Source of the DNA: Zantedeschia hybrid cultivar
Taxonomy: Eukaryota; Streptophyta; Magnoliopsida; Alismatales; Araceae
Direction: 5' to 3'
Length of the DNA stretch: 64,000 bases
Assembly (NCBI GenBank): GCA_030544215.1
Contig: JARZZO010000013.1
Location: 49,495,196 to 49,559,195, forward strand
Below the pieces are notes generated by a model, which saw only the letters and a list, made by a program, of their open reading frames with translations, did not search any database and was not told where the DNA came from. Every line of letters starts with the position of its first letter. The first letter of the stretch is position 1. The position numbers and the translations under genes are program-made. Shown here piece after piece: positions 23,401 through 34,494 of the stretch.

Positions 23401-24198
23401 CTCACGGCAACGGAATACTTCACCAAGTGGGCAGAAGCTGAAGCATACATGGAGATCAAAGCATCAACCGTCTGCAAATTCATCATGAAGAACATCATCA
23501 CAAGATTCGGAATTCCAAGTACCATCGTCACTGACAACGGACCGCAGTTCGTGTCACAGGAATTGAAGGACCTCTGCAACAGGTATAAAATTGCATTGCA
23601 TCATTCATCTCCTTATTATCCGCAAGGCAATGGCCAAGCAGAGGCAACTAATAAGACTTTGATAAAAATTATCAAAAAGACGTGTAAATCTAACAAATTG
23701 GCAGATTGGCCAGAAAAATTGGTTGAGGCTCTATGGGCCTACCGAACTTCAATCCGCACGCCTACTGGGCAAACTCCTTATTCCTTAACATTTGGAATGG
23801 AGGCGGTAGTTTCATATGAGATCCTTATACCGTCATTAAGAGTACAATTGAACAATGAATTTTCCATTGATGAACATCGTTCAGCACTTCTTACTCAATT
23901 GGAACTTTTAGACGAGAAAAGATGGTCAGCTGCTAATCATGCAAAAGTTTATCAAAACAGATTAGCACGTTTTTATCAAAAGAAAGTCATTGAACGAAAG
24001 TTCAAAGTCGGTGAAATGGTCGTTAAAAGAATTTTTGTAAAACCTGGTGGTCCGCGTTCTAAGCTCCAACCCAACTGGGAAGGACCTTATGTTGTATCGC
24101 ACGCTTATCCTGGTAATGTTTATCGTTTGGTTAATACAGAAGGAGAAGAGCTAAATCATCCATGGAATGGTTTACATCTTAAGAAATACTACCCTTAA
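20275..24198 (+). CDS. Tat gypsy Pol: RT, RNase H, archaeal-type RNase H, integrase
   Basis: Open frame from just after a stop at 20272-20274 to TAA at 24196-24198. It has no ATG near its start, which fits expression as a frameshift fusion. An acidic N-terminal part is followed by reverse transcriptase (about 21120-21520, catalytic YVDD at 21490-21501) and a first RNase H (about 21890-22320). A second, archaeal-type RNase H follows (about 22360-22760, HFDGA, AEYEALLAG, VGDSQL and ILADALASLA giving the D-E-D-D set). Then come the integrase zinc finger (about 23130-23260), the DDE core (FDIIGP, VTDNGPQF, NGQAEATNK) and a C-terminal LKKYYP end without chromodomain. Its products would make and insert the DNA copy. 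No internal stop was seen. Confidence 0.94.
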   Translation, partial: FLRYPKKNANFTTNSSQIIIEETSYLSDYTPSRGSVGQDSPLNILCPSPREDSPVFPPVSQDFHPASSSLGYDRQFSEVRESSFRQVSQFRKSRKPKGRQIPERYLQDLADKCSFCSLIPQLLEDPIQMPEDCTDDESVNDGYGVYELVHEKDPIVEDEEDDEDAAEAYASGVKRFDEPSAAVEEPTKEINLGTEDEPKVVLVSKNLSTEDEKAMVQVLKDYKDTFAWSYEDMPGLDSSLVEHRLTLKEGANPVKQKLRRFHPQMALNMKEEVDKLHKAKFIRVVLYPQWVANIVPVMKKDGKVRICIDFRDLNRACPKDDFPLPHIDVLIDNTAGYETLSFMDGFSGYNQIKLAEEDQEKTSFTTPWGTYCYVVMPFGLKNAGATYQRAMVAIFHDMMHIDLEVYVDDLLVKSKTKAEHARVLARVLERSREYQLKMNPKKCVFGVSSGKLLGFIVSKRGIEIDPNKAKAIREMPPPKNLKELRGLIGRLQFIRRFVSQHSQRCKPFYELTKPGVKFNWDDKCQEAFDGLKDYLASPPVLRPPSPSKPLILYISVLDDAVGAVLAQEDEEGKERAAYYLSKLLNPAEQRYTAMEKTCAALVWVVQKLKHYFLAHEVHLIARMNPIKFLLEKSVLTDRLARWQSFLSQFDIIYIQQKAIKGYAIAEHLAHHPLPRFDPVRSEFPDEELMSVNQIRDDMWTLHFDGALNSHGKGIGIVLLSPEGVTIPQAFQLDFPVTNNIAEYEALLAGLEAAHFHGATKLRIVGDSQLILRQVLTKYRTLDPKLKPYQELTSAYSKLFTRLIFVHVPRNQNILADALASLASSLDFPISKQSESIIVHRRLSPAVKDPSFLRTKEKLLKKFKDGSIVEKREIMLMELLEEMDDEQKPWYYEIAKYCEDQSYPEEATTEEKRAIRRVSQRYTLVGGALYKRGFDGVLMRCLDEEELWKVMEGAHSGVCGGHVNGQMLAKKILRQGFYWPTMEEDCVGYVRRCAKCQLHADKIHSPASSLHPVSSPWPFSMWAFDIIGPLGNSDSGIKQKSFILTATEYFTKWAEAEAYMEIKASTVCKFIMKNIITRFGIPSTIVTDNGPQFVSQELKDLCNRYKIALHHSSPYYPQGNGQAEATNKTLIKIIKKTCKSNKLADWPEKLVEALWAYRTSIRTPTGQTPYSLTFGMEAVVSYEILIPSLRVQLNNEFSIDEHRSALLTQLELLDEKRWSAANHAKVYQNRLARFYQKKVIERKFKVGEMVVKRIFVKPGGPRSKLQPNWEGPYVVSHAYPGNVYRLVNTEGEELNHPWNGLHLKKYYP
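20290..20296 (+). promoter_or_regulatory. Candidate -1 ribosomal frameshift site (A AAA AAA)
   Basis: A run of nine A (20289-20297) in the gag-pro frame reads caA AAA AAA acg, a slippery heptamer of the X XXY YYZ type. The pol frame opens at 20275, just after TAA at 20272-20274, so the heptamer lies inside the overlap. One backward slip joins gag-pro to pol exactly. I did not identify a downstream stimulatory structure. An intron here, as reported for Ogre elements, is the alternative. Confidence 0.6.
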
Positions 24199-26510
24199 GT
24201 TAAAGAGTCGATCAGTATGGTACAAAGACCAGTGGAATCAGAAAATTTATAAACTCAAATTTCTTTGTTAGTCTTAATAATTTAACTTCAAACCCATTAC
24301 TGCACACACTGACACGTTTGATTCGTGAGTAACAAGAGATGCCAAGTCCTTAAGAATATCAAAAGCTTGACTAAGAGTGTAAAGTACAAATCATTCCTTT
24401 TAAATAGAATTCTGTTTTACACTCGGCCCATGATGTCGGAACGAGGCTTAAAATAGACTACCGAGAATACCCGCCATCTTAGTAGGAGGCCGTCATAAAA
24501 AAAATGGGGGAGATCCGTTCCAAAGCAAAGCAAAGCAAAGCAAAAAAAAGCAAAAGCAAGGCAAAAAGCCAAATTCAAAATCAAAAGGCCATTACACTAC
24601 AAACGTTACATCAAGGCCATGAAATGAGACAAAAGGGAACGCAAGGTCGATAAATACCCCGGAAAGAAAATGACCGAACCCCAATAGATATTAGGGTTGG
24701 AAAGGGACACCTTTTTAGGTCTCCGGAACCTTCTCATGGGCTTTCTAAATCTATTTTTCTTTTCTTTCCAAAGAGGTGTACTTCAAACTTAAAGAATGGC
24801 TTAGATTGACTAAGGGTCAAATCATCAAATGGGATCACGAATGGAAACACAAGTTCAAACACGATGGGTTTTAAGTTAAGTTGTTAAAGAACAATTTGGA
24901 AATTAAGTTAATAAATGAATATGATCTTTTGATCTAAGTACCATACTGGTCTTTTAGTCAAAAAAAAAATATATATGTCAAAAATTCAAAAAAATATATA
25001 TGTCAAAATTCAAAAAAAGGTACATATTTCAAAATTCAAAAAAATACATATGTCAAAATTCAAAAAAAAAGGTACATATTTCAAAATTCAAAAAAATATA
25101 TATGTCAAAATTCAAAAAAAAGGTACATATTTCAAAAATTCAAAAAAATGTACATATTTCAAAAATTCAAAAAAAAATACATATTTCAAAACCCCAAACA
25201 AAATGAATATTTCAAAACCACAAAAATATTTCAATTAGCATTTGCTTGTGGCATTTAGTGTGTTTCATTCCTTTTATTTTTCAGTGAACATCTGTTTGCT
25301 TGTATGTTGCATTTTGCTTAAGTCTGATTATTCTTATTACCTTTGTTAATAAAGGCTATGCCCCTTGACCATTTACTCAAGGAAAAGATTGATCGACCAT
25401 TTATTTGGTCAGGCAAGGGGCTAAGCCTAAACAGATACTTAACCTGTTTGTTCAAGTTGTATACAGGACACAAGGCGTTGATAGAGTTGGAATCTGAATA
25501 GAGAACAACCAGAAATCTGTTTCTGTGAGTAAAAGGCGTCTATGATACCTGACGCGTTTCAAAGAAATTCAAGAAAGCCTGAGCAAAGCTGGAAATGTCA
25601 AGAAAATCCCATTGTGGAATTCGAGTCCCGACCGTGGCTAAAAAGACGGTTATTTCTACTCTTGTACTCTTCCATGTAAATCATTCGCATTACTATATGT
25701 TAAGTATTTATTAGACTATATCAAGGACCTTGTGGTTTTGATGAAACTGGAATTTGAGTTCCCCTTCAACAAAAACAGTGATAATTCCAGGGGATTCTTA
25801 ATCGCATGGATAGGCCGTTGGGTTGTTAATTAGTGGGGACGATGGTTCCACTTTTGTGAAACGGTGCGTGGATAAACAAGCTTCGGCTTAGCACTGAATT
25901 ACAAGAATTGGTATCTTGACTCATTAGTAACAATTTAACAATATTATCCTTGATTAATTTATATTTCATTTAACTTTATATTTTTCTTTTAGCCCAGCAT
26001 GCATCATATAGGACTTTGAAATCATTGAAATAAGAATTAATTACTGATTAAGTTTCAGACCATAAATCAAAATAATCTCAACATGATATGAAATATTCCA
26101 TTCTGAATTGAGTATCTTGATTATCTTTGAGGTTCGCTTGAAGATATCCTTGGAATTTTGTCCTTGATTGGATTCTTTATCCAATATTCTTGTTTTCTTT
26201 TAAGATCCATCATGGCTGTAGCACGTCCACATTGGCTGGCAAACGCTCCCCATGATGAAACCTACAGTGTCTACGACCTGGGGTACTTCCCACTCCGAGG
26301 AGGTTGATCGACCTTATTTTATTTCCTTGTCTACTTCATCCAGACAGGATTAATTCCATTGATCTCATTGAGCTATCTTCGTTGATGATTTCGAGAAAAA
26401 TTTCAGTCATGTGATGTTAAGAGCGTGTCTCATCACACCTTGGCATCACCTTTTCAGTACATTCCATTCCATTTCACTCCCTTGCAAAGACGATGCCAAG
26501 GTGAGGCAGC
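24199..26510 (+). other. Tat 3' non-coding region
   Basis: About 2.3 kb between pol and the 3' LTR. It holds AAAGC-type short repeats near 24520-24560, a minisatellite (separate entry), a GCGTC dyad module at about 25531-25563 and a weak purine-rich tract (AAGGTGAGG) just before the LTR. Its open frames are by-products of the A-rich repeat. Long non-coding 3' parts are usual in Tat elements. Confidence 0.7.
24970..25225 (+). repeat. A-rich minisatellite
   Basis: About eight imperfect units of some 25-35 bp built from TACATATTTCAAAATTC, an A-run and a variable GG or AT. It lies wholly inside the Tat 3' region. The peptide-like frames here merely reflect the repeat. Confidence 0.85.
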
Positions 26511-27826
26511 TGTAGACACGCTAATTTTGACGTCATTTCGAGTAAATTTTATATCATATAATAATGCCTCATAATGGTCTGATATTTAATCATTAATTAA
26601 TTTTTATTAATCTTTTTAAGTGTCGGGTTTAACAGATGTGTTTAAGTTAATCAATTGAATTGGTTTTAATTCAAATTTGAGTTAAAATATGAAGAATTAT
26701 AAAAGACGTCGACCCAAGTAGACGCCATTTATAGTTTATTCATGTTTTAACGATTAAATTTGAATTTTAATTAATTAATTTATTAACTAAAAGGCGTCTT
26801 GTAAGGTCGACGCGTTTTAGGTTTCCTAAGTGATTTTAACTTCTCCTCCGGATGTTTATCCTTATCTTAATTAGTTTAAAAGACGTCTACACAAGTGGAC
26901 GCGTTTTACCTAATAAAGATAAAGATAAGTTTTTCCGGATATTTATCCTTATCTTAATTAATCTGAAAGGCGTCATACAAGGTGGACGCGTTTTAGATAA
27001 TTACAGATAAAGATGAATTAATCAGTAATTATCTGTCGGTTAAGATGGATAAATTCGGAGTTTTCAAATGTTAATCGCGAACGCAAGAAATGCCTATAAA
27101 TACCCAGCATGTTGAAGAGTTAAAAAAAGAGAGAGAACAGAATTGAATTGAGTTGAGCCATAGCATTATAGCGAGTTGAAGATCGAAGCAACAACGTCGT
27201 AACGCCGGAGCGCTGCCATTTCCAGAAGTCGGCATCCTTTCAAGATCTTCATCCTTTCAAAGCTTCAACCGATTGGGCATAAGTTTTTTATTACTGCATT
27301 CATTTCATTAGTTTTATTCTTCATTCACTTCATGCAAACACACACCACAGCATAATCTTTCAAAAAACCTACTTAATCTAAGGGGTTTCAAAGCCATTCA
27401 AAAAAGTGAGTTTGCTGTTTTAAATATGCTTAACATCATGATTAGTTCAGATACTACTTCTATTTAAATTCTCATCATAGTTCTTCATTTTCTGTTTTTT
27501 CTGTCTCTGCTGCACTCAACAACAACAAACAAGAGATCAAAAGGGGGAAATCAAGCATAACTTTTGGACGATCCTCAACTTCAAATTCAATAGCAAGAAC
27601 AAAGAAGCAAATAAAGGGCTCTCTTTCTTCAGCCGGCTGAGGAAGGGGAACCAAGGACTCAATCTTCCGCGTTTTGAAAGGTAGGCGATCATACTCTCTT
27701 TTGAAACTTTTTTAAGTTAAAAGTTTCTGGCGATCACTGCACTTTAGTTGCTGTTTTAATAGGTTAGTTTACACTAAACAACATAGATATTTCATGTTAA
27801 TCACACGGTCATTCTAAGCGCCTACA
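26511..27826 (+). repeat. Tat gypsy 3' LTR
   Basis: 1316 bp, about 99.4% identical to 13443-14759 by eye. It carries the same four GCGTC modules (from about 26700, 26790, 26878 and 26965) and TATAAATA at 27095-27102. It is followed by the TSD ACTGC. Confidence 0.93.
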
Positions 27827-27831
27827 ACTGC

Positions 27832-30174
27832 CTCGTCAAATCTTATGTTCCAGCTCCGGGAAGCCTGCTTCAGTCCATAAATGGACCTCTGAAGCTTGCA
27901 CACTTTATCTGGAGATTCTTTGGATGTGAAACCTTCTGGTTGTATCATATACACCTCTTCCTCAAGGTTACCATTGAGGAAGGCAGTCTTCACATCCATC
28001 TGCCAGATTTCATAATCAAAATGTGCAGCAATGGCGAGTAGAACTCTGATCGACTTTATCATGGCAACTGGTGAGAAAGTCTCGTCATAGTCAATTCCTT
28101 GCCTTTGACGATATCCCTTTGCCACCAACCTTGCCTTATAAGTGTCGATCCGTCCATCAGCACCGATCTTTCTCTTAAAGATCTACTTGCAACCGATGGG
28201 TACAATACCCTCGGGCAAGTCCTCCAAGTTCCAAACTTGGTTGGTGTACATGGACTGGATTTCTGAGTTCAAGGCTTCTCGCCATTTCCCGGCTTCTGGG
28301 CCTTCTATGGCCTCCTGGTAGGTTTTAGGATCATCATCCTCATTATATTGTACCATAGACTCACCTTCAGCGATATGTCCCACATATCGTTCGGGTAGTC
28401 TAGGTACTCTACCAGATCTACGAGGCTCATCTGTGTGTACCTGAACAGATTCAAGAACTGATATCTCATCTAATGATAATGCAGCTGTTTGGGGATCTGG
28501 AACCTCTTTCAGTACTATTTTACTCCCACTGTCCTCCTGGAGAAGGTATTCTTCTTCCAGGAAGACAGCTTTCCTGGCGACAAACACCTTTTGTTCATAA
28601 AGATGGTAAAAATAGTATCCAAAGGTTTCCTTTGGATATCCCACAAACCTACATTTATCAGTTCGTGATTCCAGCTTGTCTGGATCATGCCTCTTTACAT
28701 GAGCAGGACAACCCCAGACTTTAACATGTTTAAATTCTGGTTTCCTGCCTTTCCATATCTCATATAGAGTAGAGGCCACAGACTTGCTGGGTATTCTGTT
28801 CAGTAGGTATGCTGCTGACTCTAGAGCATACCCCCAGAGGGACACTGGTAATCCCGAAAAGCTCATCATGGATCGCACCATGTCCAACAAGGTGCGATTC
28901 CTCCTTTCTGATACACCATTCATCTGTGGTGTATATGGAGGGGTCAGCTGAGAAAGGATACCATTATCCTTTAAGAATTGTGTGAAATTAGTACTCAAGT
29001 ATTCTCCTCCTCGATCTGATCGAAGAGCTTTAATACTCTTTCCTAACTGCTTCTCCACCTCATTCTTGAACTCCTTGAACTTCTCAAATACTTCTGACTT
29101 GTACTTCATTAAGTACACATAGCCGAATCTTGAGAAGTCATCGGTGAACGTGATGAAGTAAGAAAAGCCACCTTTGGCTTGGGTGGACATTGGACCACAT
29201 ACATCTGAATGTATTAGTTCCAGAATGTCCTTGGCACGTTCTCCATGTCCATTAAATGGAGATTTTGCCATCTTTCCCATAAGGCAGGATTCGCATGTTG
29301 CAAACTATTCATAATCGAATGCTGTTAAGTAACCATGCTTGTGCAACTTTTGCAACCTGCTTTCGCCAATGTGCCCAAGTCTACAATGCCACATGTAGGC
29401 CTGGTTCACACAATTCTTGCTCTTCTTAAGAGCATTATCAATCTGAAGATTGTAATAAGAAACATCTAATAGATATAGACCGTTGACTAAAGATGCTGAA
29501 GCTATTGATTTATTACCATAATAAATCGAACAACTTCTATTTTCAATAGTCAACCTATATACTATCTTGTCCAAACAAGATATTGATATGATGTTCTTTA
29601 TTATGCTAGGAACATAATAACAATCTTCCAATAGTAAGGTGTCTCCCGATGGAAGTTTGAGGTTTGCTGTCCCAACAGCAATCGCCGCAACTTTTGCGCC
29701 GTTTCCTAGCTTCAATTCCACCTCACCTTGTCTCAGCTTGCGCTTACTTGTCAGCATCTGCACATCATGGCAGATATGAGAAGCACATCCGGTATCCAAT
29801 ACCCAAGATGTGGAATCTCTAACTGATAAGTTGATATCTATCATATAGATATCTGAAGCTTCAGACAGCTTCACTCTCCCATGAGCTTTATCGTTAAGGA
29901 ACTCCTTGCAGTTCCTCTTCCAGTGACCATACTGCTTATAGTAGAAGCAGTCACCCTTCACTACTTTTTCGCCTTTGTCCTTCGATCTTTTATCGTTAGC
30001 TATCATCTCTGCTTCAGGGGCATCTAATGCTGATTCAGCAAGAGGATCAGCTCTAGGGACAAAGTTATTGCGTTCAGATCTGAAGACATTCTTCAGGCTT
30101 CTGAACCAATCTGAGTAGATCAGGTAAGTCAAAACGGCATCAAGTATGCCACGGAGTGAGTTATTCGACGACAT
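27832..30174 (-). pseudogene. Copia gag-protease-integrase-RT, 5' part (broken)
   Basis: Starts at a true ATG (30174) with MSSNNSLRGILDA, as copia gag does. Most of the gag domain is missing, since only about 35 residues precede the basic linker. The zinc knuckle reads CFYYKQYGHWKRNC, with Tyr where the second Cys should be. Protease WVLDTGCASHIC and the pre-integrase HCRLGHIGE motif follow, then TAG at 29302-29304. The integrase core has IHSDVCGPM, LRSDRGGEYL and MNGVSERRNRTLL. A TAG at 28180-28182 stands where the family has Trp (GCK-W-IFKRK). RT then begins (WQMDVKTAFLNG) and is cut by the gypsy insertion at 27831. It resumes at 13437. Confidence 0.9.
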
Positions 30175-30355
30175 AATTCCCTACAGGAGATAAGTAAAAT
30201 CTACTTAGCAGATGTTCAATTATTAAAGTTTAAAACAAGACATGGTCTTTTGTTCATGTTTAACTCCCACTAATTTTCGACGGACTGTATAACCCTCAGT
30301 TATACAGAACGGGAGACGCCGACAGTCTCCTAGTGGGGATCAGAATTTCAATGAC

Positions 30356-30681
30356 TTGCACTACAGCCTTGTGGATAGCACAACAAACTGTAATACAATC
30401 AGAGAGCACCCAACTCATGGGACTTGCAACTCCTTGCAATATCTGATCATAGCTTCGGTCCCCAGAGATTTAATGGCCTTGTGGATAGCACAACAAACCA
30501 CTAATTCTGGTCTAAGCTAACCATCATTACGCGACGAGCATAGATTTGCATGCAGCCCTTGTGGATAGCACAACAAAGCTACATGGTTCCTCTACCCCGA
30601 TCTATAGGCATCTAATGCCATAGCCACAGTTTCTCCTCCCAATTAAGCAGGCCTTGTGGATAGCACAACAAACCTGCCTAA
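30356..30681 (-). ncRNA. Four hairpins with a common apical sequence and differing paired stems
   Basis: Hairpins at 30356-30398, 30466-30508, 30549-30585 and 30643-30681. Each has, on the plus strand, a left arm, CC, TTGTG, GATAG, CACAA, CAAA and a right arm. TTGTG pairs with CACAA. The basal stems (11, about 10, 8 and 9 bp) differ in sequence but pair. Five C-A or A-C oppositions become G-U pairs in the copia RNA sense (minus strand); one T-T mismatch remains. This pattern indicates a conserved RNA structure in the copia leader. Packaging, dimerisation or translation are all possible roles; none is shown. Confidence 0.7.
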
Positions 30682-32934
30682 AGTGATTCGAATCCTATGA
30701 CTATAATGATGGTGGACCACGCGGTAAGTTCTCAACTACTCGCGTTACGGCTTAGAGTTTATCTGAGGGTATTTAGATAACTTTTATCTTGGTCTCTCCT
30801 AGGTGATAGTATATAGATATATCGTATATATTTACTAAATACTATAACCTGCTTTGATTCATAATCAAAAGATAAACAATGCATCACATACATGTCATTA
30901 GTGTGGTCATGGATAGCACAGTGGGTTTGACTGGAGCCAACAGTCAAACGCACACACATTCTAATCATAACAATTATATTAGATAACCTGCAAACACATA
31001 GGCAAGAGATCTCCATCTTTTCGCCTTCCTGGTTGCAGCTGTGGATCGTCCTCGCTCTTTCCTCGGTTGCCTCGATCATATTACATTAATTCTAGAATTA
31101 ACAGGTAAATTGAAGAAGGCCTTATGGCGAGTGCAAGAGAGAGAGGGAGGTAGAAATACATCGGAGTATGAGAGAGAGAGGTGCGTAGACCTCTATTTAT
31201 TAACAATTAATAAACATCATACATCCACGATCCACACAAACCATTCATCACATGAATAATAAATTAAGTGCATATCCATGACCACGGTGTGTTTTAAACA
31301 TCCCATACATGATTCAGCGCATCACATGGCTAAAACAAATGAGTTTTCAAAAATAGATAAATTTTGGCTTTCAAAAAGTTGGGTCCAATCAAAATTGACA
31401 TTTGAATTTCGAAAACTCATTTTATTATCTTAACATGTAATTAAATCTAAATTGAAAAGCATTAAACACACATCACATGCGCACACATTCCGAATTAATA
31501 ATTCCAGATTATTCCATGCAAATTAGAACAATTCTAATAATCTAACACTTAGATTAAACCCCCTTAATAATCTAACAATTAGACTATTTATAACTAATCT
31601 AACTCTTAGACTAGTCCAACAAAATTAATCATTAATTTATCACATAAATTAATAATTAACTCTAATTTATTATTAATTATCAATCTAACAATTAGACTAG
31701 ATAATTAATAAGTGTTAATCATTAATTTAACCATTAAACTAATAATTAACACAAATTAACAGTTAATCATTAATCTAACTCTTAGATTAGTGGATAAATT
31801 AATTATTAGTTTAACTCTTTAAACTAATAACTAGTTACTCCTTATTAAACCATTGTATTAGTTAATTAAAACTAATTATCAATTTAACATTTAAACCGAA
31901 AATTAATTCGAATTAACTAATAATTACTAACTTAACACTTAAGTTAGACAATTAGAATTAATTATTAATTTAACATCGAAATTAATAATCAATTCCAATT
32001 ATTAACAACATTTGCTAATTAAATGATTCATAATCATTATTGCCCAATTAAAATTAAGAATTAAATAATAAACTTAAATTTCACAAACAATTTTAGAATT
32101 TAAGTCTTGATCCAATCAAGTTTAGTTTTAATTGGGCATTAGGTTTAAATGGGAAATGGGGTTATAGAATGGGCCCAGCCCATTAAAAAGGACTTATAGA
32201 ATGGGCCCAGCCCATTAATGACCCTGGCTCGAGCCCTGTAGGCCCTGGGTCCGAACCAGGTGCGCCTGGGCCCGAGCCAGGCGCACCTGGCTCGTGCCTG
32301 CCTCAGGCCCGGTCCAACCGGGACCTGACCGGCCGGCTCAGCCGGTTCGAGCAGCCCGGCCCAACCCTTCTTCCCCAAACCCGACGGCCTCCCTTTGGAA
32401 ACCCTAACCTGCGTTTGCAGGTTAGGCAGCGGCTATGGGGCGCCGCCGGCGGCCGGCCCGACGCCGCCCGGACCCGCCGGCGACGTCCCCTGTGCCGGCT
32501 ACGCACGCCGGCGCCGGCAGGGCCACCAGAGGCCCTCCAAATCGCTGCAGGGCAAGCTTCACTCCCCTTTTTAAAATAGTTTTCATGTACAAAAAACTGT
32601 GGGAAGAAAAGAAGGGGGATCTCCATCTCCCTCTCCAGCGCCGACAGCAGGCCTGGTGGTGACTGGCGACATTTCCGAGATGATCTGGGATGCCGATCCA
32701 CCTCCCCAACGATTGGGGTACTCGAACGAAGCCGCATGAACATCGTTGTTCTTCGTCTCACGAAGAACAGCGAAAAAACCCCAAAATAATTTCGAAAAAT
32801 TGCAGAAAAATAATCTAATTAACTGTGTTCATCGTATGAACACAGATCCGACAATTAATTGAACATTGATGCATGGAATAACTCAAGAAAAATTAATTTC
32901 GGAGACCGAAACGGGACGAGAAACAGTGAAACCT

Positions 32935-32947
32935 GGCTTTGATACCA
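32935..32947 (-). other. Copia primer-binding site
   Basis: On the minus strand TGGTATCAAAG begins one base after the 5' LTR. It matches the usual plant primer site for initiator tRNA-Met (TGGTATCAGAGC) with one difference. It fixes the orientation of the element. Confidence 0.85.
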
Positions 32948-32948
32948 C

Positions 32949-34494
32949 TGTTGGATTTTCTCGGTTTCTCCGGATTGCTCACGCAGCGGAAAAATAAAAT
33001 ATTTACAGCGATCCGTTCCCGTTTCGGATAACTAAAATACGATAATCGGATTATCGAAGTTCTCACCGTGTGCGGATTCGAATCCGCAGCCGTTCGGTTC
33101 CGTCGGTGTGACACCGCAAGCCGCGCAAGTGCCCGGCCTCTAGCGAAGTCCACGCGATCCTCCCCGCGACGGATATCCTCGAGTTCGTCGTTCTTCGCAG
33201 CCCGCGAAGCCTCCGCTGGTCGCCGCAATGATCGCCGCAGTGCGCAGACAATTTCCCGTCGAACGGGATTTGGGGAAGCGGCGGAGCAGATGTAGATCTG
33301 CCTGGACTCCAGAGGAAGACAGAAACTGAGGAGGGGCGGCTAGGGTTAGCAGCAGCTTGGCCTGCTCAGCCCGTTCGCTATGTTTTATACTAACCGCGCG
33401 GTTTTTCACAAAAACCCCCGGTTTATATAAAACCCACTTATTTATCCATCGCCTTGAGAATCATGTGCGTGCGACCCTCTAGGCCCAAGTACCAGTCCAG
33501 TTAATGGCCCAACAAGCCCAGTGACTCCTCACTGCCTTTATTAATTAATTAATAACCCTTTATTAATCAATTAATCAATCGAATTGATGTCGCACATCGA
33601 ATTCGACCGGGCCTCCGATCACGTTGGGTGCCAAGCAACACCGCGTGAACCCGGAAGGTATTTGGGGTTAAGTAACCCACTCTTGGAACCTTTCCGTCGA
33701 CAGTTACCGCGTGGATATAATCCTTCATTCGTACAATGCTCTCGAGTCAACTCAGGGCATGGCGAGCTGTCAAACGCTAGCCGGTTGACTCATTGGATGC
33801 CGCTGATGAATATCGGAAAACTCCTTTCCTGATATTATCGTCCGCCCTGGCTAGGGACTTTCGCGCATCCTTCCTAAAGCATTCTCTCTCTAAGTACCGA
33901 GAGCGAATGATTCCTTATTGACACACAATTCCCTTCGACGGTATTCCGCTGCACCCAATCCTTGGCGTATTAGAATCCCGTGGCTAGAGATTCGTAGACC
34001 AAGGTCAAAGTACAGAAGTCCACCGCCAAGGTGTCCTTGGTGTCTCAGGTCCGAGGACCATCCACGCAACTGCGACAATAGAATCAAGCTGGTTGACAGT
34101 GAGGTACGATACCATCCAGCGATTCAGTCAGATCAGTTCAGTGAACTCATTCTCCAATGAGCACCTACAGATTCGCCTTAGTGTCTCCACACAAGTGACT
34201 TATGAGACCAGTCACCCTCATCATATGAGCAGGAGTAATCTGTACTAGTCTAACCGGATATCCGATGTCCTTCTCGGATATCCTTCGACTATGAACGATT
34301 AAGAATATGTGTGTTTAAGTGATCAGTCTCATTAGTATGATCTCATCATAATCTGATCACCATAGCACATATTCACGGACTTCATTATGAAACGATAATT
34401 AACGCGATTTACACATAATGAATATTATGCCATTTTATTAATAATGAACGAGATTTACATTGTTAGATTGGCTTGTAGGCCACCTAAACTAACA
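32949..34494 (-). repeat. Copia 5' LTR (right copy)
   Basis: 1546 bp, the partner of 10812-12351. A TATA-like TTTATATAAACC on the minus strand at about 33419-33430 is the likely promoter. The TSD GGGGA follows at 34495-34499. Confidence 0.93.

Larger units (their letters stand above)
13443..27826 (+). mobile_element. Ty3/gypsy element of the Tat (Ogre-like) type, apparently complete
   Basis: A 14,384-bp element with LTRs at both ends (TGTAGACACG...CCTACA) and the TSD ACTGC at 13438-13442 and 27827-27831, inserted in the copia RT. It has a long leader (14760-15793), gag-protease, pol with a second archaeal-type RNase H, no chromodomain, and a long 3' non-coding part (24199-26510). The dual RNase H, large size and G-patch point to the Tat lineage. 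LTRs differ by about eight substitutions and one indel over about 1316 bp. Both long frames are open, so recent and possibly competent insertion is inferred. Confidence 0.95.
30175..32948 (-). other. Copia leader, unusually long
   Basis: About 2.8 kb between the 5' LTR and gag, with no coding frame. In element sense it starts GC-rich (32150-32760). It then becomes very AT-rich, with short degenerate AATTAAT/TCTAAC repeats (about 31430-32130), and ends in the hairpin cluster (30356-30681). Just before the gag ATG the sense strand reads TTATCTCCTGTAG, which looks like a splice acceptor, so a leader intron is possible but unproven. Confidence 0.65.
10812..34494 (-). mobile_element. Ty1/copia retrotransposon, with a gypsy element inside it
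   Basis: The element is bounded by two LTRs and the TSD GGGGA. The minus-strand orientation is shown by a primer-binding site complementary to initiator tRNA-Met beside the right LTR, by a polypurine tract beside the left LTR, and by gag-protease-integrase-RT-RNase H order running leftward. Without the gypsy insertion it is about 9.3 kb, of which nearly 2.8 kb is leader. Two nonsense codons, a shortened gag and the insertion make it non-autonomous. By-eye comparison of the LTRs gives about 27 substitutions in about 1530 aligned bases plus two short indels. The lineage within copia was not assigned. Confidence 0.93.

Noticed and set aside
24000..24198. Chromodomain at the integrase end of the Tat element
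   Set aside because: The C-terminus stops at the LKKYYP motif without the aromatic cage residues of a chromodomain, as expected for Tat.
24975..25238. Lys-rich open frame
   Set aside because: Produced by the A-rich minisatellite in the Tat 3' region.
30356..30681. CRISPR-like spacing of a repeated 19-20 nt sequence
   Set aside because: Plant DNA, only four units, uneven spacing (about 80-110 bp), and the flanks pair with each other, which fits RNA hairpins in a retrotransposon leader.
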